64,000 nucleotides of DNA from Pseudomonadota bacterium. Lineage in GTDB: Bacteria > Pseudomonadota > Alphaproteobacteria > Caulobacterales > Caulobacteraceae. The DNA lies in assembly GCA_023433585.1 (NCBI GenBank), contig JAEZCL010000211.1, positions 13,698 through 77,697 on the forward strand, read 5' to 3'. Positions 44,360 through 52,985 of this stretch are shown one piece after another (positions within the stretch are counted from its first letter, which is position 1; the number at the start of each line of letters is the position of its first letter). A program made the translations under genes and the position numbers. A model generated the notes under the pieces. It was given only the letters and a program-made list of their open reading frames with translations. It did no database searches and was not told where the DNA came from.

Positions 44360-46030
44360 TTGAACGACACGGCCGCGCCGACCGACGGCGGCACGCAATC
44401 CCCGCTGGCCCGCCGCGACGGCCTGGTCATCACCGCCGCTTCGGTGGGCACGGTGATCGAATGGTACGATTTCTATCTGTACGGCTCGCTGGCGGCGATC
44501 ATCACGGTCCAGTTCTTCTCGGGCGTGAACGAGACCACGGGCTTCATCTTCGCCCTGATGGCGTTCGCCGCCGGTTTCGCGGTCAGGCCGCTCGGAGCCA
44601 TCGTGTTCGGACGGCTGGGCGACCTGTGGGGGCGCAAGAACACCTTCCTGGTGACCATGGTGCTGATGGGGATGTCCACCTTCATGGTGGGGGTGCTGCC
44701 GTCCTACGCCGCCATCGGCGTCGCCGCGCCGGTCATCCTGGTGCTGATGCGCCTGATCCAGGGCCTGGCGCTGGGCGGCGAATACGGCGGGGCCGCCACC
44801 TATGTGGCCGAGCACGCCCCGGCGGGAAAACGCGGCTTCTACACCAGCTTCATCCAGATCACCGCCACGGCGGGCCTCCTGCTCAGCCTGATGGTGATCC
44901 TGGGGGTGCGCAGCCTGGTGGGAGAGGAAGCCTTCGCCGACTGGGGCTGGCGCATCCCGTTCCTGGTTTCGATCCTGCTTTTGGCCATATCCCTGTGGAT
45001 CCGGCTGAAGCTGGCCGAGAGCCCGGCGTTCCAACGCATGAAGGCGGCAGGCAAGGGCACGAAGACGCCGCTCAAGGACAGCTTCGGCAAGTGGCCTAAC
45101 CTGAAGCTGGTGCTGATCGCCCTGATCGGCCTGACGGCGGGCCAGGCGGTGGTCTGGTACACCGGCCAGTTCTACGCCCTGTTCTTCCTGGAGCGGGTGC
45201 TGAGGGTCGACGGCGCGCTGACCAACATGCTGATCGCCGTCGCCCTGCTCCTGGCCACGCCGTTCTTCATCGTCTTCGGCTGGTTGTCGGACAAAATCGG
45301 ACGCAAGCCCATCATCTTGACGGGGTGCCTGCTGGCCGCCCTGACCTATTTCCCGCTGTTCCAGGGCCTGACCTGGGCGGCCAACCCGCGCCTGGCCGAG
45401 GCGGCCGCCACCTCGCCGGTGGTGGTCTATGCGGATCCGGCCGACTGCTCGGTGCAGTTCGATCCCGTGGGCCGCGCGGTGTTCAACAGCTCATGCGACC
45501 TGGCCAAGGCCCACCTGGCGCGCGCGGGGGTCAGCTACGGCAATGTCGCGGCGCCGGCCGGGACCGTGGCCGAGGTGCGCGTCGGCGACCGGGTGGTCGA
45601 GAGCTTCCGGGGCGCGGCCATGTCCGGCGCCGACTTCGCCGCCGCGCGCGCCGAATGGGGCGCGGGCCTGACCGGCGTATTGGCCGAGGCGGGCTATCCG
45701 GCGTCGGCCGACAGCGAGCTGGTCAACAAGCCCCTGGTGGTGGCGATCCTGTTCATTCTCGTGCTCTACGTGACCATGGTCTATGGGCCGATCGCGGCGG
45801 CCCTGGTGGAGATGTTCCCGACCAACATCCGCTACACCTCCATGTCGCTGCCCTATCACATCGGCAACGGCTGGTTCGGCGGCTTCCTGCCGACCACGGC
45901 GTTTGCGATGGTGGCGGCCACGGGCAACATCTACTACGGCCTGTGGTATCCCATCGTGATCGCCCTGATGACCGTGGTCGTGGGCCTGATCTGGGTGAAG
46001 GAGACCCGGCACGTGGACATCAACGTCTAG
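44360..46030 (+). CDS. MFS transporter, metabolite:H+ symporter (MHS) family, with large insert
   Basis: A 556-residue MHS-type transporter (ProP/ShiA/KgtP relatives). It begins at TTG 44360 with GGAGGGA upstream. Family motifs are IEWYDFYLYGSLA in helix 1, GRLGDLWGRKN after helix 2 and QGLALGGEYGGAATYVAEHAP. It is about 120 residues longer than usual because of an insert at residues ~335-455 between the C-terminal helices. The insert carries Cys363 and Cys379, which could pair outside the membrane. PTNIRYTSMSLPYHIGNGWFGG follows the insert. The substrate is not evident. Confidence 0.88.
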   Translation: MNDTAAPTDGGTQSPLARRDGLVITAASVGTVIEWYDFYLYGSLAAIITVQFFSGVNETTGFIFALMAFAAGFAVRPLGAIVFGRLGDLWGRKNTFLVTMVLMGMSTFMVGVLPSYAAIGVAAPVILVLMRLIQGLALGGEYGGAATYVAEHAPAGKRGFYTSFIQITATAGLLLSLMVILGVRSLVGEEAFADWGWRIPFLVSILLLAISLWIRLKLAESPAFQRMKAAGKGTKTPLKDSFGKWPNLKLVLIALIGLTAGQAVVWYTGQFYALFFLERVLRVDGALTNMLIAVALLLATPFFIVFGWLSDKIGRKPIILTGCLLAALTYFPLFQGLTWAANPRLAEAAATSPVVVYADPADCSVQFDPVGRAVFNSSCDLAKAHLARAGVSYGNVAAPAGTVAEVRVGDRVVESFRGAAMSGADFAAARAEWGAGLTGVLAEAGYPASADSELVNKPLVVAILFILVLYVTMVYGPIAAALVEMFPTNIRYTSMSLPYHIGNGWFGGFLPTTAFAMVAATGNIYYGLWYPIVIALMTVVVGLIWVKETRHVDINV

Positions 46031-46065
46031 GGTCGGCATTCACGGATGCATTGTATTTCCCTCCG

Positions 46066-46091
46066 CTCATCCCCGCGAACGCGGGGATCCA
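46066..46091 (+). repeat. Short palindromic repeat (CCCCGCG type)
   Basis: CTCAT, stem CCCCGCG, loop AA, stem CGCGGGG, ATCCA. Flanks resemble the 29-base family (CAT before the stem, ATCCA after), but the loop is 2 bases. It is paired with an inverted copy at 46169. Confidence 0.8.
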
Positions 46092-46168
46092 GTCCTGTCC
46101 AGCGTGGCGCCGATGTTTCAGGACTGGGGGGCGGTGCGTGACCTTGACCCGCTGCAACACCCAAAGCT

Positions 46169-46196
46169 CTGGGTCCCCGCGTTCGCGGGGATGAGC
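46169..46196 (-). repeat. Short palindromic repeat (CCCCGCG type), inverted copy
   Basis: Minus-strand copy of the element at 46066: CTCAT, CCCCGCG, AA, CGCGGGG, then ACCCAG. The two copies face each other across 77 bases between the convergent MFS and efflux genes, and may act as a bidirectional transcript end. Confidence 0.8.
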
Positions 46197-46224
46197 GGAA
46201 GGGATGGGCAACGCATCGCCGTCT

Positions 46225-47679
46225 TCAGTCGGCGCCGTCTTCCGCGCTCCATCCCCCCGCCAGCGCCTTGAACAGGCTGATCTGGTGGTTGCTGACCGCC
46301 GCCTCGGAGGCGGCCAGGGCGGCGTCGGCCTGGGCCAGGGTGCGCTGGGCGTCAAGCAGGGTCAGGAAGCTGTCGGCGCCCGCATCGAAGCGCAGACGCG
46401 ACAGGCGCTCGGCGTCCGCCGCCCGGTCGCGGGCGGTGGTCAGGGCGGCGCGCCGGTCCAGCTCGTTGGCGTAGGCGGACAGGGCCGTCTCGGTTTCCTG
46501 CAGCGCGACCAGCACAGTCTGGTCGAACTGAGCCAGGGCGATGTCGGTCCCGGCCTCGGCCTGGCGGATACGTGCGCGGGTCGCGGCGATGTTGGGGAAC
46601 GACCAGGAGATCAGCGGCCCGACGCTGAACCGCATGGCCGCGTCGTCGCCCAAGGCGGAGCTGTCAAACGCCGTGGCGCCCAGCGAGCCGCCCAGGGTGA
46701 TCGACGGATAGAGCGAGGCGGTGGCCACATTCACGCGCGCCGCGGCGGCGGCCAGGCGCCGTTCGGCCTGGCGCACGTCGGGGCGGCGGGCCAGCAAGGA
46801 CGCGCCGTCGCCCACGGGAATCGGCTGGGCCAACTGGGGCGGGCGGGCGCAGGTGCGGGCGGCCTGGCCGGCCTCGGCCGGAGTGACTCCAGTGAGGGTG
46901 GCCAGGCGATAAAGAGCGGCGTCGCGCTGGGCTCGAAGCGGGGGCAGGGAGGCGCGCGTTGACTGCAGGGCCGCATCCGCCCGAGCCGTATCCAGGCCGG
47001 TGCCGCGTCCCCCTTCCAGCAGTCGAAGGGTCAGGTCGGCCGTCTCCTGTTGCAGGGCGACGGTGCGTTCGGCCACGGCGATCTGGGCGCCCGCAGAACA
47101 GCTGTCGGCATAGGCGCGGGCCGTCTCGGCCGCCACACTGACCTGAACCACCTCCAGCGCCGCCTGGGCGGCGTCGGCGTCGGCGCGGGCGGCGCGGATG
47201 GCCGAGCCCACCCGTCCGAACAGGTCGATCTCATAGGCCACGTCCAGACCGACGTCATAGGTCTCGGCGATGGGGCCGGACTGATCGGGCCCGACGCCGG
47301 GCGTGGTGGTGTAGGCCGGCTGGCGGCCACGCTGGGCGGCGGCGCCGATGGCGGTGGACGGCAGGCGGGCCGAGCGGGTTTCGGCCAGGGAGGCGCGCAC
47401 CAGGCGCAGATTGGCGGCGGCCGCCTCCAGGTCGTTGTTCTGGGCCAGGGCCTGGGCGATCAGGCCGTCCAGGATCGGATCGTCATAGAGGCGCCACCAG
47501 TCGTCGCGGGCCGGGGTCGAACTGACCTGGGTGGTCATCTGCTGGCCGATGAAGGCGCCCGAGGCTTGGGGGGGGAGGGTGGCCTCGGGCGCCTTCGGCC
47601 CGACCGCGCAGGCGGACAGCAGAGCTGCGGCGCAAACGGCGGTCAGGATCCGGGGATTGGGGGACAAGCGCGATCTCAT
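46225..47679 (-). CDS. RND efflux outer membrane lipoprotein (NodT/OprM family)
   Basis: A 484-residue TolC-like outer membrane channel. The signal peptide carries a lipobox (LLSAC, Cys near residue 24), so it is lipid-anchored. The mature protein has the tandem outer membrane efflux repeats rich in Ala/Arg/Gln helices, with DWWRLYDDPILDGLIAQAL opening the family domain. It is the last gene of the leftward mfp-rnd-oep operon and starts 1 base after the RND gene ends. Confidence 0.93.
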   Translation of the reverse strand: MRSRLSPNPRILTAVCAAALLSACAVGPKAPEATLPPQASGAFIGQQMTTQVSSTPARDDWWRLYDDPILDGLIAQALAQNNDLEAAAANLRLVRASLAETRSARLPSTAIGAAAQRGRQPAYTTTPGVGPDQSGPIAETYDVGLDVAYEIDLFGRVGSAIRAARADADAAQAALEVVQVSVAAETARAYADSCSAGAQIAVAERTVALQQETADLTLRLLEGGRGTGLDTARADAALQSTRASLPPLRAQRDAALYRLATLTGVTPAEAGQAARTCARPPQLAQPIPVGDGASLLARRPDVRQAERRLAAAAARVNVATASLYPSITLGGSLGATAFDSSALGDDAAMRFSVGPLISWSFPNIAATRARIRQAEAGTDIALAQFDQTVLVALQETETALSAYANELDRRAALTTARDRAADAERLSRLRFDAGADSFLTLLDAQRTLAQADAALAASEAAVSNHQISLFKALAGGWSAEDGAD

Positions 47680-47680
47680 A

Positions 47681-50600
47681 TCAGTGGTCTCCGGTCCGGC
47701 CGGCGCCTGCGGGCGCTACGGGCGCGTCGGGGTCGTACGGATCGTGGGGCGGCGTGCCGCCGGTGGTGGGCAGGTCCCGTTCCTTCTCGGGTCCCCTGGG
47801 CAGCTTGCCTGCGATCCAGCGGCAGATGACGTAGAACACCGGGGTGAAGATCAGGCCGAAGACCGTCACGCCCAGCATCCCCGACACCACCGAGATGCCC
47901 AGCGCCTGGCGCATCTCGGCGCCCGGCCCGGTGGCGATGGCCAGGGGCAAGACGCCGAAGATGAAGGCGAAGGAGGTCATCAGGATGGGGCGCAGGCGGG
48001 TCCGCGCAGCGCGCACCGCCGCGTCCCAGCGGTTCAGCCCGTCGTTCTCCTCGGCCTGTTTGGCGAACTCCACGATCAGTATGGCGTTCTTGGCCGCCAG
48101 GGCGATCAGGACCACCAGCCCCACCTGGACCAGGATGTTGTTGTCCAGCCCCGCCAGATTGACCCCGATCATGGCCGCCAGGATGCACATGGGCACGATC
48201 AGGATCACCGCCAGCGGCAGGGTGAAGGCCTCATACTGGGCCGCCAGCACCAGGAACACGAACACCACCGCCATCAGGAAGATCAGCACGGCGGAGCTGC
48301 CGGCCTGTTTCTCCTGCAGCGCCAGTTCGGTCCATTCGTAGCCGAAGCCGTCCGGCAGGGTCTGAGCCGCCAGGGTCTCCATGAAGGCGATGGCCTCGCC
48401 CGATGACACGCCCGGGGCGGCCTGGCCCTGAAGCTCGGTAGCCGGGAACAGGTTGTAGCGCACCACCCGCGAGGGGCCGGAATCGTCCCGGAGGGTGGCC
48501 ACTGAGCCGATCGGCACCATGGCGCCGGAAGCTGAGCGGACCCGCAGGTTGGCGATGTCGGCCAAGTCGTCGCGGGACGTGGGCTCGGCCTGGGCGGTCA
48601 CCCGGAAGGTGCGGCCCAGCATGTTGAAGTCGTTGACATAGGAGGAGCCCAGATAGACGCCCAGGGTGTTGAACACCTCGGCGGGCTGGACGCCCATCAT
48701 CAGCGCCCGGTCCCGGTCCACGTCGGCGATGACGCGGGGCGTTCCGGTGTTGAACATCGAGAACACCTGCTGCACCTCGTCCGAGGCCTGAGCCGAGGCG
48801 CCCATCATGGCGAAGGTGGCGCCTTCCAGCGCCTGATAACCGGCGCCGGAGCGATCCTGGATCATCATCTTGAAGCCGCCGCCCGAACCGAGGCCCTGCA
48901 CGGCGGGCGGGGCGATGATGAACACCTGGGCCTCTTCCAGCGCGCCGGCGGCCATGGTCAGGGCGCCGGACAGGGCCTCGGCGGTCAGTTCCGGCGTGGT
49001 CCGATCCTCGAATTCATCCAGACGGATGAACATGGTGGCCGAGTTGGAGGCCATGGAGAAGCTGGAGCCGTCCAGGCCGGCGAAGGCGGTCACGGCCTGG
49101 ATTCCCTCTGTGCCCTGCGCGATCTCTACGGCTCGGTTCATCACCGTGGTGGTGCGCTCCAGCGAGGCGCCGGGCGGCAGGGTGACCACGCCGATCAGCA
49201 CGCCCTGGTCCTGTTCGGGAATGAAGCCGCTAGGGGTGTCCAGCAGGCGCCAGCCGGTCAGGCCCAGAAGCCCCGCATAGACGACCAGCATCAAGGCCAC
49301 CATGCGAACGGTGCGCGCGGTGAAACGGCCATACCGCTCCGACAGCCAGTCGAAGCCCTGGTTGAACTTGGCTCCGGCCCAGCCGAGGTAGTGGAAAACC
49401 GTGCCGATCGGGCCCTTTCTGCGGGCGCTGTCGTCATGGGCCTGGTGCGGCTTGAGCAGCAGGGCCGCCAGGGCCGGCGACAAGGTCAGACAGACCAGCA
49501 GCGAGATCACCGTGGCCGAGGCGATGGTGACGGCGAACTGCTGATAGAAAATCCCCGGAATGCCCGGCATGAAGGCGGTGGGCACGAACACGGCCACCAG
49601 CACCAGACAGATGGCGATCAGGGCGCCGGACACCTCATGCATGGAGCGGTAGGCCGCCTCACGCGGGGTCAGGCCCTGGCGAATGTATCGCTCGACGTTC
49701 TCGACCACGATGATGGCGTCGTCCACCACGATGCCCACGGATAGAACCAGGGCGAACAGGGACAGGGAGTTGATGGAGAAACCCAGCGCCAGCTGCACCG
49801 CGAAGGTGCCCACCAGGGCGATGGGGATGGCGATGATCGGGATGATGGCCGCGCGCCAGGTCTGCAGGAACACCAGCACCACCAGCATCACCAGGATGAT
49901 GGCCTCCACCAGCACGTGCTGAACCGCCGAGACGGAGGCGGCGACGAATTCGGTGGGGTTGTAGGGAATGGACCAGGTCATGCCCGGGGGCAGGTCGGCG
50001 CCGACCAGCTCAAGCTCGGCCAGCACCGCATTGGCGGTCGCCAGGGCGTTGGAGCCCGGCTGCTGGATGACGGCGATGCCCACGCCCGCCTGGCCGTCGA
50101 AATAGCCCTGGACGCCATAGTCCTGGGACCCGACCTCGACGCGCGCCACGTCACGGACGCGGGTGACGCGTCCCTGGGCGTCCGTCTTGATGACGATGTC
50201 GGAAAACTGTTCGGGGGTCTCCAGGCGGCCCTGAACCTGGACCGGCAGCTGGAAGGCCGAAGGGTTGGAAGCGAACGGCGGCTGGCCCACCGCGCCGGCG
50301 GCGGCCTGGACGTTCTGGGCCCGCAGGGCGCCCACGATGTCGGTGGCGGTCAGGTCGCGCGCGGCCGCCTTGGCCGGGTCGATCCAGACGCGCATGGCGT
50401 AGTTGCCGCCGCCGAACACCTGAACGCCGCCCACCCCGTCGATACGCAGCAGGCGGTCGCGGATAGTGGAGGTGGCGTAGTTGCCGATGTAGTCCACATC
50501 CAGGCTCTGGTCCGGCGACGTCAGGGCCGCCAGCATCAGGAAGCCGGTGGATTGCTTGTTCACCGTGACCCCGATCTGGCGCACGGCTTCGGGCAAGCGC

Positions 50601-50953
50601 GGCTCAGCCAGGGCGACACGGTTCTGGACCAGCACCTGGGCCGTATCCAGGTCGGTGCCGGGCTGGAAAGTGACGGTGATCTGGGCCGTGCCGTCCGCCG
50701 TGGACGAGGAGGTCATGTAGAGCATGCCCTCGACCCCGTTCACCTCCTGCTCGATGGGCGCGGCCACGGTCTCGGCCATGACCTCGGCCGAGGCGCCGGG
50801 ATAGGCGGTGGCGATGCTGATGGTGGGAGGCGCGATCTCCGGATACTGCGACAGGGGCAGCAGCGGATAGGAGAAGGCGCCGACCAGGGTGATGACCACC
50901 GAGATCACGATCGCGAAGATCGGCCGGTCGATGAAGAAGCGCGAGATGTTCAT
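47681..50953 (-). CDS. RND multidrug efflux transporter, HAE1 (AcrB/MexB) type
   Basis: A 1090-residue inner membrane proton-driven pump. The N-terminus MNISRFFIDRPIFAIV is typical. The proton-relay Asp pair is present in GIVVDDAIIVVENVER and the partner Lys in LAAKNAILIVEFAKQ. Two large periplasmic loops and twelve helices match the family. It is about 40 residues longer than AcrB, mostly at the charged C-terminal tail. It works with the adjacent membrane fusion protein and outer membrane channel to expel hydrophobic drugs. Confidence 0.96.
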   Translation of the reverse strand: MNISRFFIDRPIFAIVISVVITLVGAFSYPLLPLSQYPEIAPPTISIATAYPGASAEVMAETVAAPIEQEVNGVEGMLYMTSSSTADGTAQITVTFQPGTDLDTAQVLVQNRVALAEPRLPEAVRQIGVTVNKQSTGFLMLAALTSPDQSLDVDYIGNYATSTIRDRLLRIDGVGGVQVFGGGNYAMRVWIDPAKAAARDLTATDIVGALRAQNVQAAAGAVGQPPFASNPSAFQLPVQVQGRLETPEQFSDIVIKTDAQGRVTRVRDVARVEVGSQDYGVQGYFDGQAGVGIAVIQQPGSNALATANAVLAELELVGADLPPGMTWSIPYNPTEFVAASVSAVQHVLVEAIILVMLVVLVFLQTWRAAIIPIIAIPIALVGTFAVQLALGFSINSLSLFALVLSVGIVVDDAIIVVENVERYIRQGLTPREAAYRSMHEVSGALIAICLVLVAVFVPTAFMPGIPGIFYQQFAVTIASATVISLLVCLTLSPALAALLLKPHQAHDDSARRKGPIGTVFHYLGWAGAKFNQGFDWLSERYGRFTARTVRMVALMLVVYAGLLGLTGWRLLDTPSGFIPEQDQGVLIGVVTLPPGASLERTTTVMNRAVEIAQGTEGIQAVTAFAGLDGSSFSMASNSATMFIRLDEFEDRTTPELTAEALSGALTMAAGALEEAQVFIIAPPAVQGLGSGGGFKMMIQDRSGAGYQALEGATFAMMGASAQASDEVQQVFSMFNTGTPRVIADVDRDRALMMGVQPAEVFNTLGVYLGSSYVNDFNMLGRTFRVTAQAEPTSRDDLADIANLRVRSASGAMVPIGSVATLRDDSGPSRVVRYNLFPATELQGQAAPGVSSGEAIAFMETLAAQTLPDGFGYEWTELALQEKQAGSSAVLIFLMAVVFVFLVLAAQYEAFTLPLAVILIVPMCILAAMIGVNLAGLDNNILVQVGLVVLIALAAKNAILIVEFAKQAEENDGLNRWDAAVRAARTRLRPILMTSFAFIFGVLPLAIATGPGAEMRQALGISVVSGMLGVTVFGLIFTPVFYVICRWIAGKLPRGPEKERDLPTTGGTPPHDPYDPDAPVAPAGAGRTGDH

Positions 50954-50976
50954 GGGGCGGGTCCGGTTCCGTCGCT

Positions 50977-52161
50977 TCAGTCCGCCAGGCTTGCCGACGA
51001 GGCCGGCGGAGCGCTGGTGACAGGCGCGGACTGCTCGCGCGGCTGGGGCTCGATGGTCACGGTCTGGGGCGCGACCGGCTGGCCCGGACGGGCCCGCTGC
51101 AGGCCGCCGACGATGACCCGGTCATCCGGGGCCAGGCCGGCGCGGATCACCCGCAGGCCGTCGACCACGGGGCCTTGCTGAACCGGCTTGGCGGCGACGA
51201 CCCCGTCGGCGCCCACCACATAGACCACGCGGCGCGGACCGTCGGTGACGATGGCGGAATCCGGCACCAGCAGCGCCTGATAGGCGCCCGATCCGGCCAC
51301 CTGAGCGTGACCGAACATGCCCGGCCGCAGGAAGCCGTCGCCGTTGTTGACCACCGCGCGCAGGCGGATGGTGCCCGAGGACGCATCGATGGCGTTGTCG
51401 GTGAAGTCCAGTGTGCCGGACCAGCGATAGTCGCCCTCGTCCTGCAGGCGGATGCGCACCGGCGCGGCGCCGCCCGAGCGGGCGTCGCGCTGGTATTTCA
51501 GCAGCAGGGCTTCGGAGCCCTCGAAGGTGAAATGGATCGGCCCGCCCGAGACGATGGTGGTCAGGACGTCGGCGGCCGACGATCCGCCCGCCACCAGGTT
51601 GCCCACGTCGACCCGACGATCCGACACCCGGCCGGACGCCGGGGCGGTGACGCGGGTGAATTCCAGATCAAGCTGGCGGGCGCGCACATTGGCCTGGGCG
51701 CTGGTCAGGGCGGCCTCGGCCTGGGCGACGGCGGCGCGGGCGGCGTCGAACTCGGCCTGGCTGACCGCCTGGGCTTCCAGCAATCCCTCGGCGCGGGCGA
51801 ATTCGGCGCGGGCCAGGCCGGCCTGGGCCTCGGCCTGGGCGACCGAAGCGCGGGCGGCGGCGAGCGCCGCCTGGGCCGGGCGGGGGTCCAGGGTGAACAG
51901 CAGCTGGCCGCGCTGCACCGTCTGGCCGTCGCGGAAGTGGACCGCCTGGACATAGCCGCCCACGCGGGCGCGCACGTCCACGGTCTGGACCGCCTCGAAC
52001 CGGCCGACGAATTCGTCCCAGTCGGTGACCTGGCGCGACAGGGGCGCGGCGACGGAAACGGGCGGCGCCTCTGGCTGGGCCTGGCCTTCGGCGGGATCGC
52101 CGCAGCCGGAAAGGACGAGCGTCACGAAGGCGCACGCGGCGAGGACGCGGGGCGGTCGCAT
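50977..52161 (-). CDS. RND periplasmic membrane fusion protein (AcrA/MexE type), lipoprotein
   Basis: A 394-residue adaptor. The signal peptide ends in the lipobox LSGC (Cys near residue 20). A barrel-sandwich hybrid domain (RVGGYVQAVHFRDGQTVQRGQLLFTLD) flanks an Ala/Gln-rich coiled-coil hairpin at about residues 95-165, followed by beta-barrel and membrane-proximal domains. It is the first gene of the efflux operon, divergent from the TetR gene, with operator-like repeats in between. Confidence 0.95.
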   Translation of the reverse strand: MRPPRVLAACAFVTLVLSGCGDPAEGQAQPEAPPVSVAAPLSRQVTDWDEFVGRFEAVQTVDVRARVGGYVQAVHFRDGQTVQRGQLLFTLDPRPAQAALAAARASVAQAEAQAGLARAEFARAEGLLEAQAVSQAEFDAARAAVAQAEAALTSAQANVRARQLDLEFTRVTAPASGRVSDRRVDVGNLVAGGSSAADVLTTIVSGGPIHFTFEGSEALLLKYQRDARSGGAAPVRIRLQDEGDYRWSGTLDFTDNAIDASSGTIRLRAVVNNGDGFLRPGMFGHAQVAGSGAYQALLVPDSAIVTDGPRRVVYVVGADGVVAAKPVQQGPVVDGLRVIRAGLAPDDRVIVGGLQRARPGQPVAPQTVTIEPQPREQSAPVTSAPPASSASLAD

Positions 52162-52214
52162 GGGGGTCTTCTCCTATGGGAACGGACTGTGTAGCGACCC
52201 GGCGATCACACTGA

Positions 52215-52230
52215 GTCAACGTCTGATGAC
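52215..52230. promoter_or_regulatory. Imperfect TetR-type operator, efflux side
   Basis: GTCAACGTCTGATGAC, an imperfect copy of the palindrome at 52256 (GTCA and TGAC ends kept). The two start 41 bases apart, about four helical turns. It lies between the divergent efflux and tetR promoters. Confidence 0.6.
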
Positions 52231-52255
52231 TTAGTGCGCGCGATCATGTATGTTT

Positions 52256-52271
52256 GTCAACGGTCGTTGAC
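52256..52271. promoter_or_regulatory. TetR-type operator
   Basis: GTCAACGGTCGTTGAC, with perfect 7-base arms GTCAACG and CGTTGAC around GT. It ends 5 bases before the TetR start codon and so is well placed for autorepression and, with the 52215 site, control of the efflux operon. Confidence 0.75.
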
Positions 52272-52276
52272 TTAAA

Positions 52277-52894
52277 ATGCTGCAATGCACTCGAGCGCGG
52301 AGATTGGACCTGACTGACTGTGGCGCAAGACCCCGAAACGCCGCGACCACGCGGGGCCGGATTCTGGACTCCGCGCGTAAGCTGTTCTCGCATCATGGTT
52401 ATGACGATGTGGGCATGCGCGACGTCGGCCGCGCCGCCGGCGTCGACGCCGCCTTGGTCTCGCGCTATTTCGGCTCCAAGGAGGAGCTGTTCGCCCAGGT
52501 GCTGCGCAGCTGCGGCGACGCCCGCGACTGGTTCGAGGGCGACCGGGCGGTGTTCGGCCGCGAGCTGGCCTACGAACTGGTCTATGCGCCGCCCGAGATG
52601 GACGAATGCAAGCTGGACGGCCTGCTCATCATGCTGCGGTCGACGGGCTCCGCCAAGGCGGCGGAGATCATTCGCAAGTCCGCCCAGGAGCGCTTCTACA
52701 GCCCCTTCATCAACTGGCTGGGCGGCGATGACGCGGAACTGCGCTCGCGTCTGGTGCTGGGCATCCTGATGGGCATGGCGCTGAGCCGCGACATGGGCGG
52801 CGGCTTCGGCCTGTCGGAGGAGGACACCGCCCAGCTGTGCGAGCGGCTGGCCGTCCTGTTCCAGAACTGCATCGACGGCAGTTGCCGAGGGTGA
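52277..52894 (+). CDS. TetR/AcrR-family transcriptional regulator
   Basis: A 205-residue repressor. The N-terminal helix-turn-helix domain runs from TTRGRILDSARKLFSHHGYDDVGMRDVGRAAGVDAALVSRYFGSKEELFAQVL-type helices at about residues 24-76; the rest is a helical ligand domain. It is divergent from the RND efflux operon and should repress it until a pump substrate binds. The start used is ATG 52277; the first ~22 residues are not typical, and a TTG at about 52307 is an alternative. Confidence 0.88.
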   Translation: MLQCTRARRLDLTDCGARPRNAATTRGRILDSARKLFSHHGYDDVGMRDVGRAAGVDAALVSRYFGSKEELFAQVLRSCGDARDWFEGDRAVFGRELAYELVYAPPEMDECKLDGLLIMLRSTGSAKAAEIIRKSAQERFYSPFINWLGGDDAELRSRLVLGILMGMALSRDMGGGFGLSEEDTAQLCERLAVLFQNCIDGSCRG

Positions 52895-52943
52895 CGGAGT
52901 CGGCGGATCATTTCGCCGTTCGATGAAATCCATTCCTTAACCT

Positions 52944-52957
52944 TGTTAGCGCTCTCA
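52944..52957. promoter_or_regulatory. LacI-type operator-like site upstream of the sensor kinase
   Basis: TGTTAGCGCTCTCA, sharing TGTTAGCGCT with the sites at 23054 and (to GCG) 27514. It is 29 bases before the TTG start of the glucokinase-histidine kinase gene. The right half is weaker than at the xylan locus. Confidence 0.55.
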
Positions 52958-52985
52958 TTAATGAAAAGGCCCTGGGGAGAGCGCC

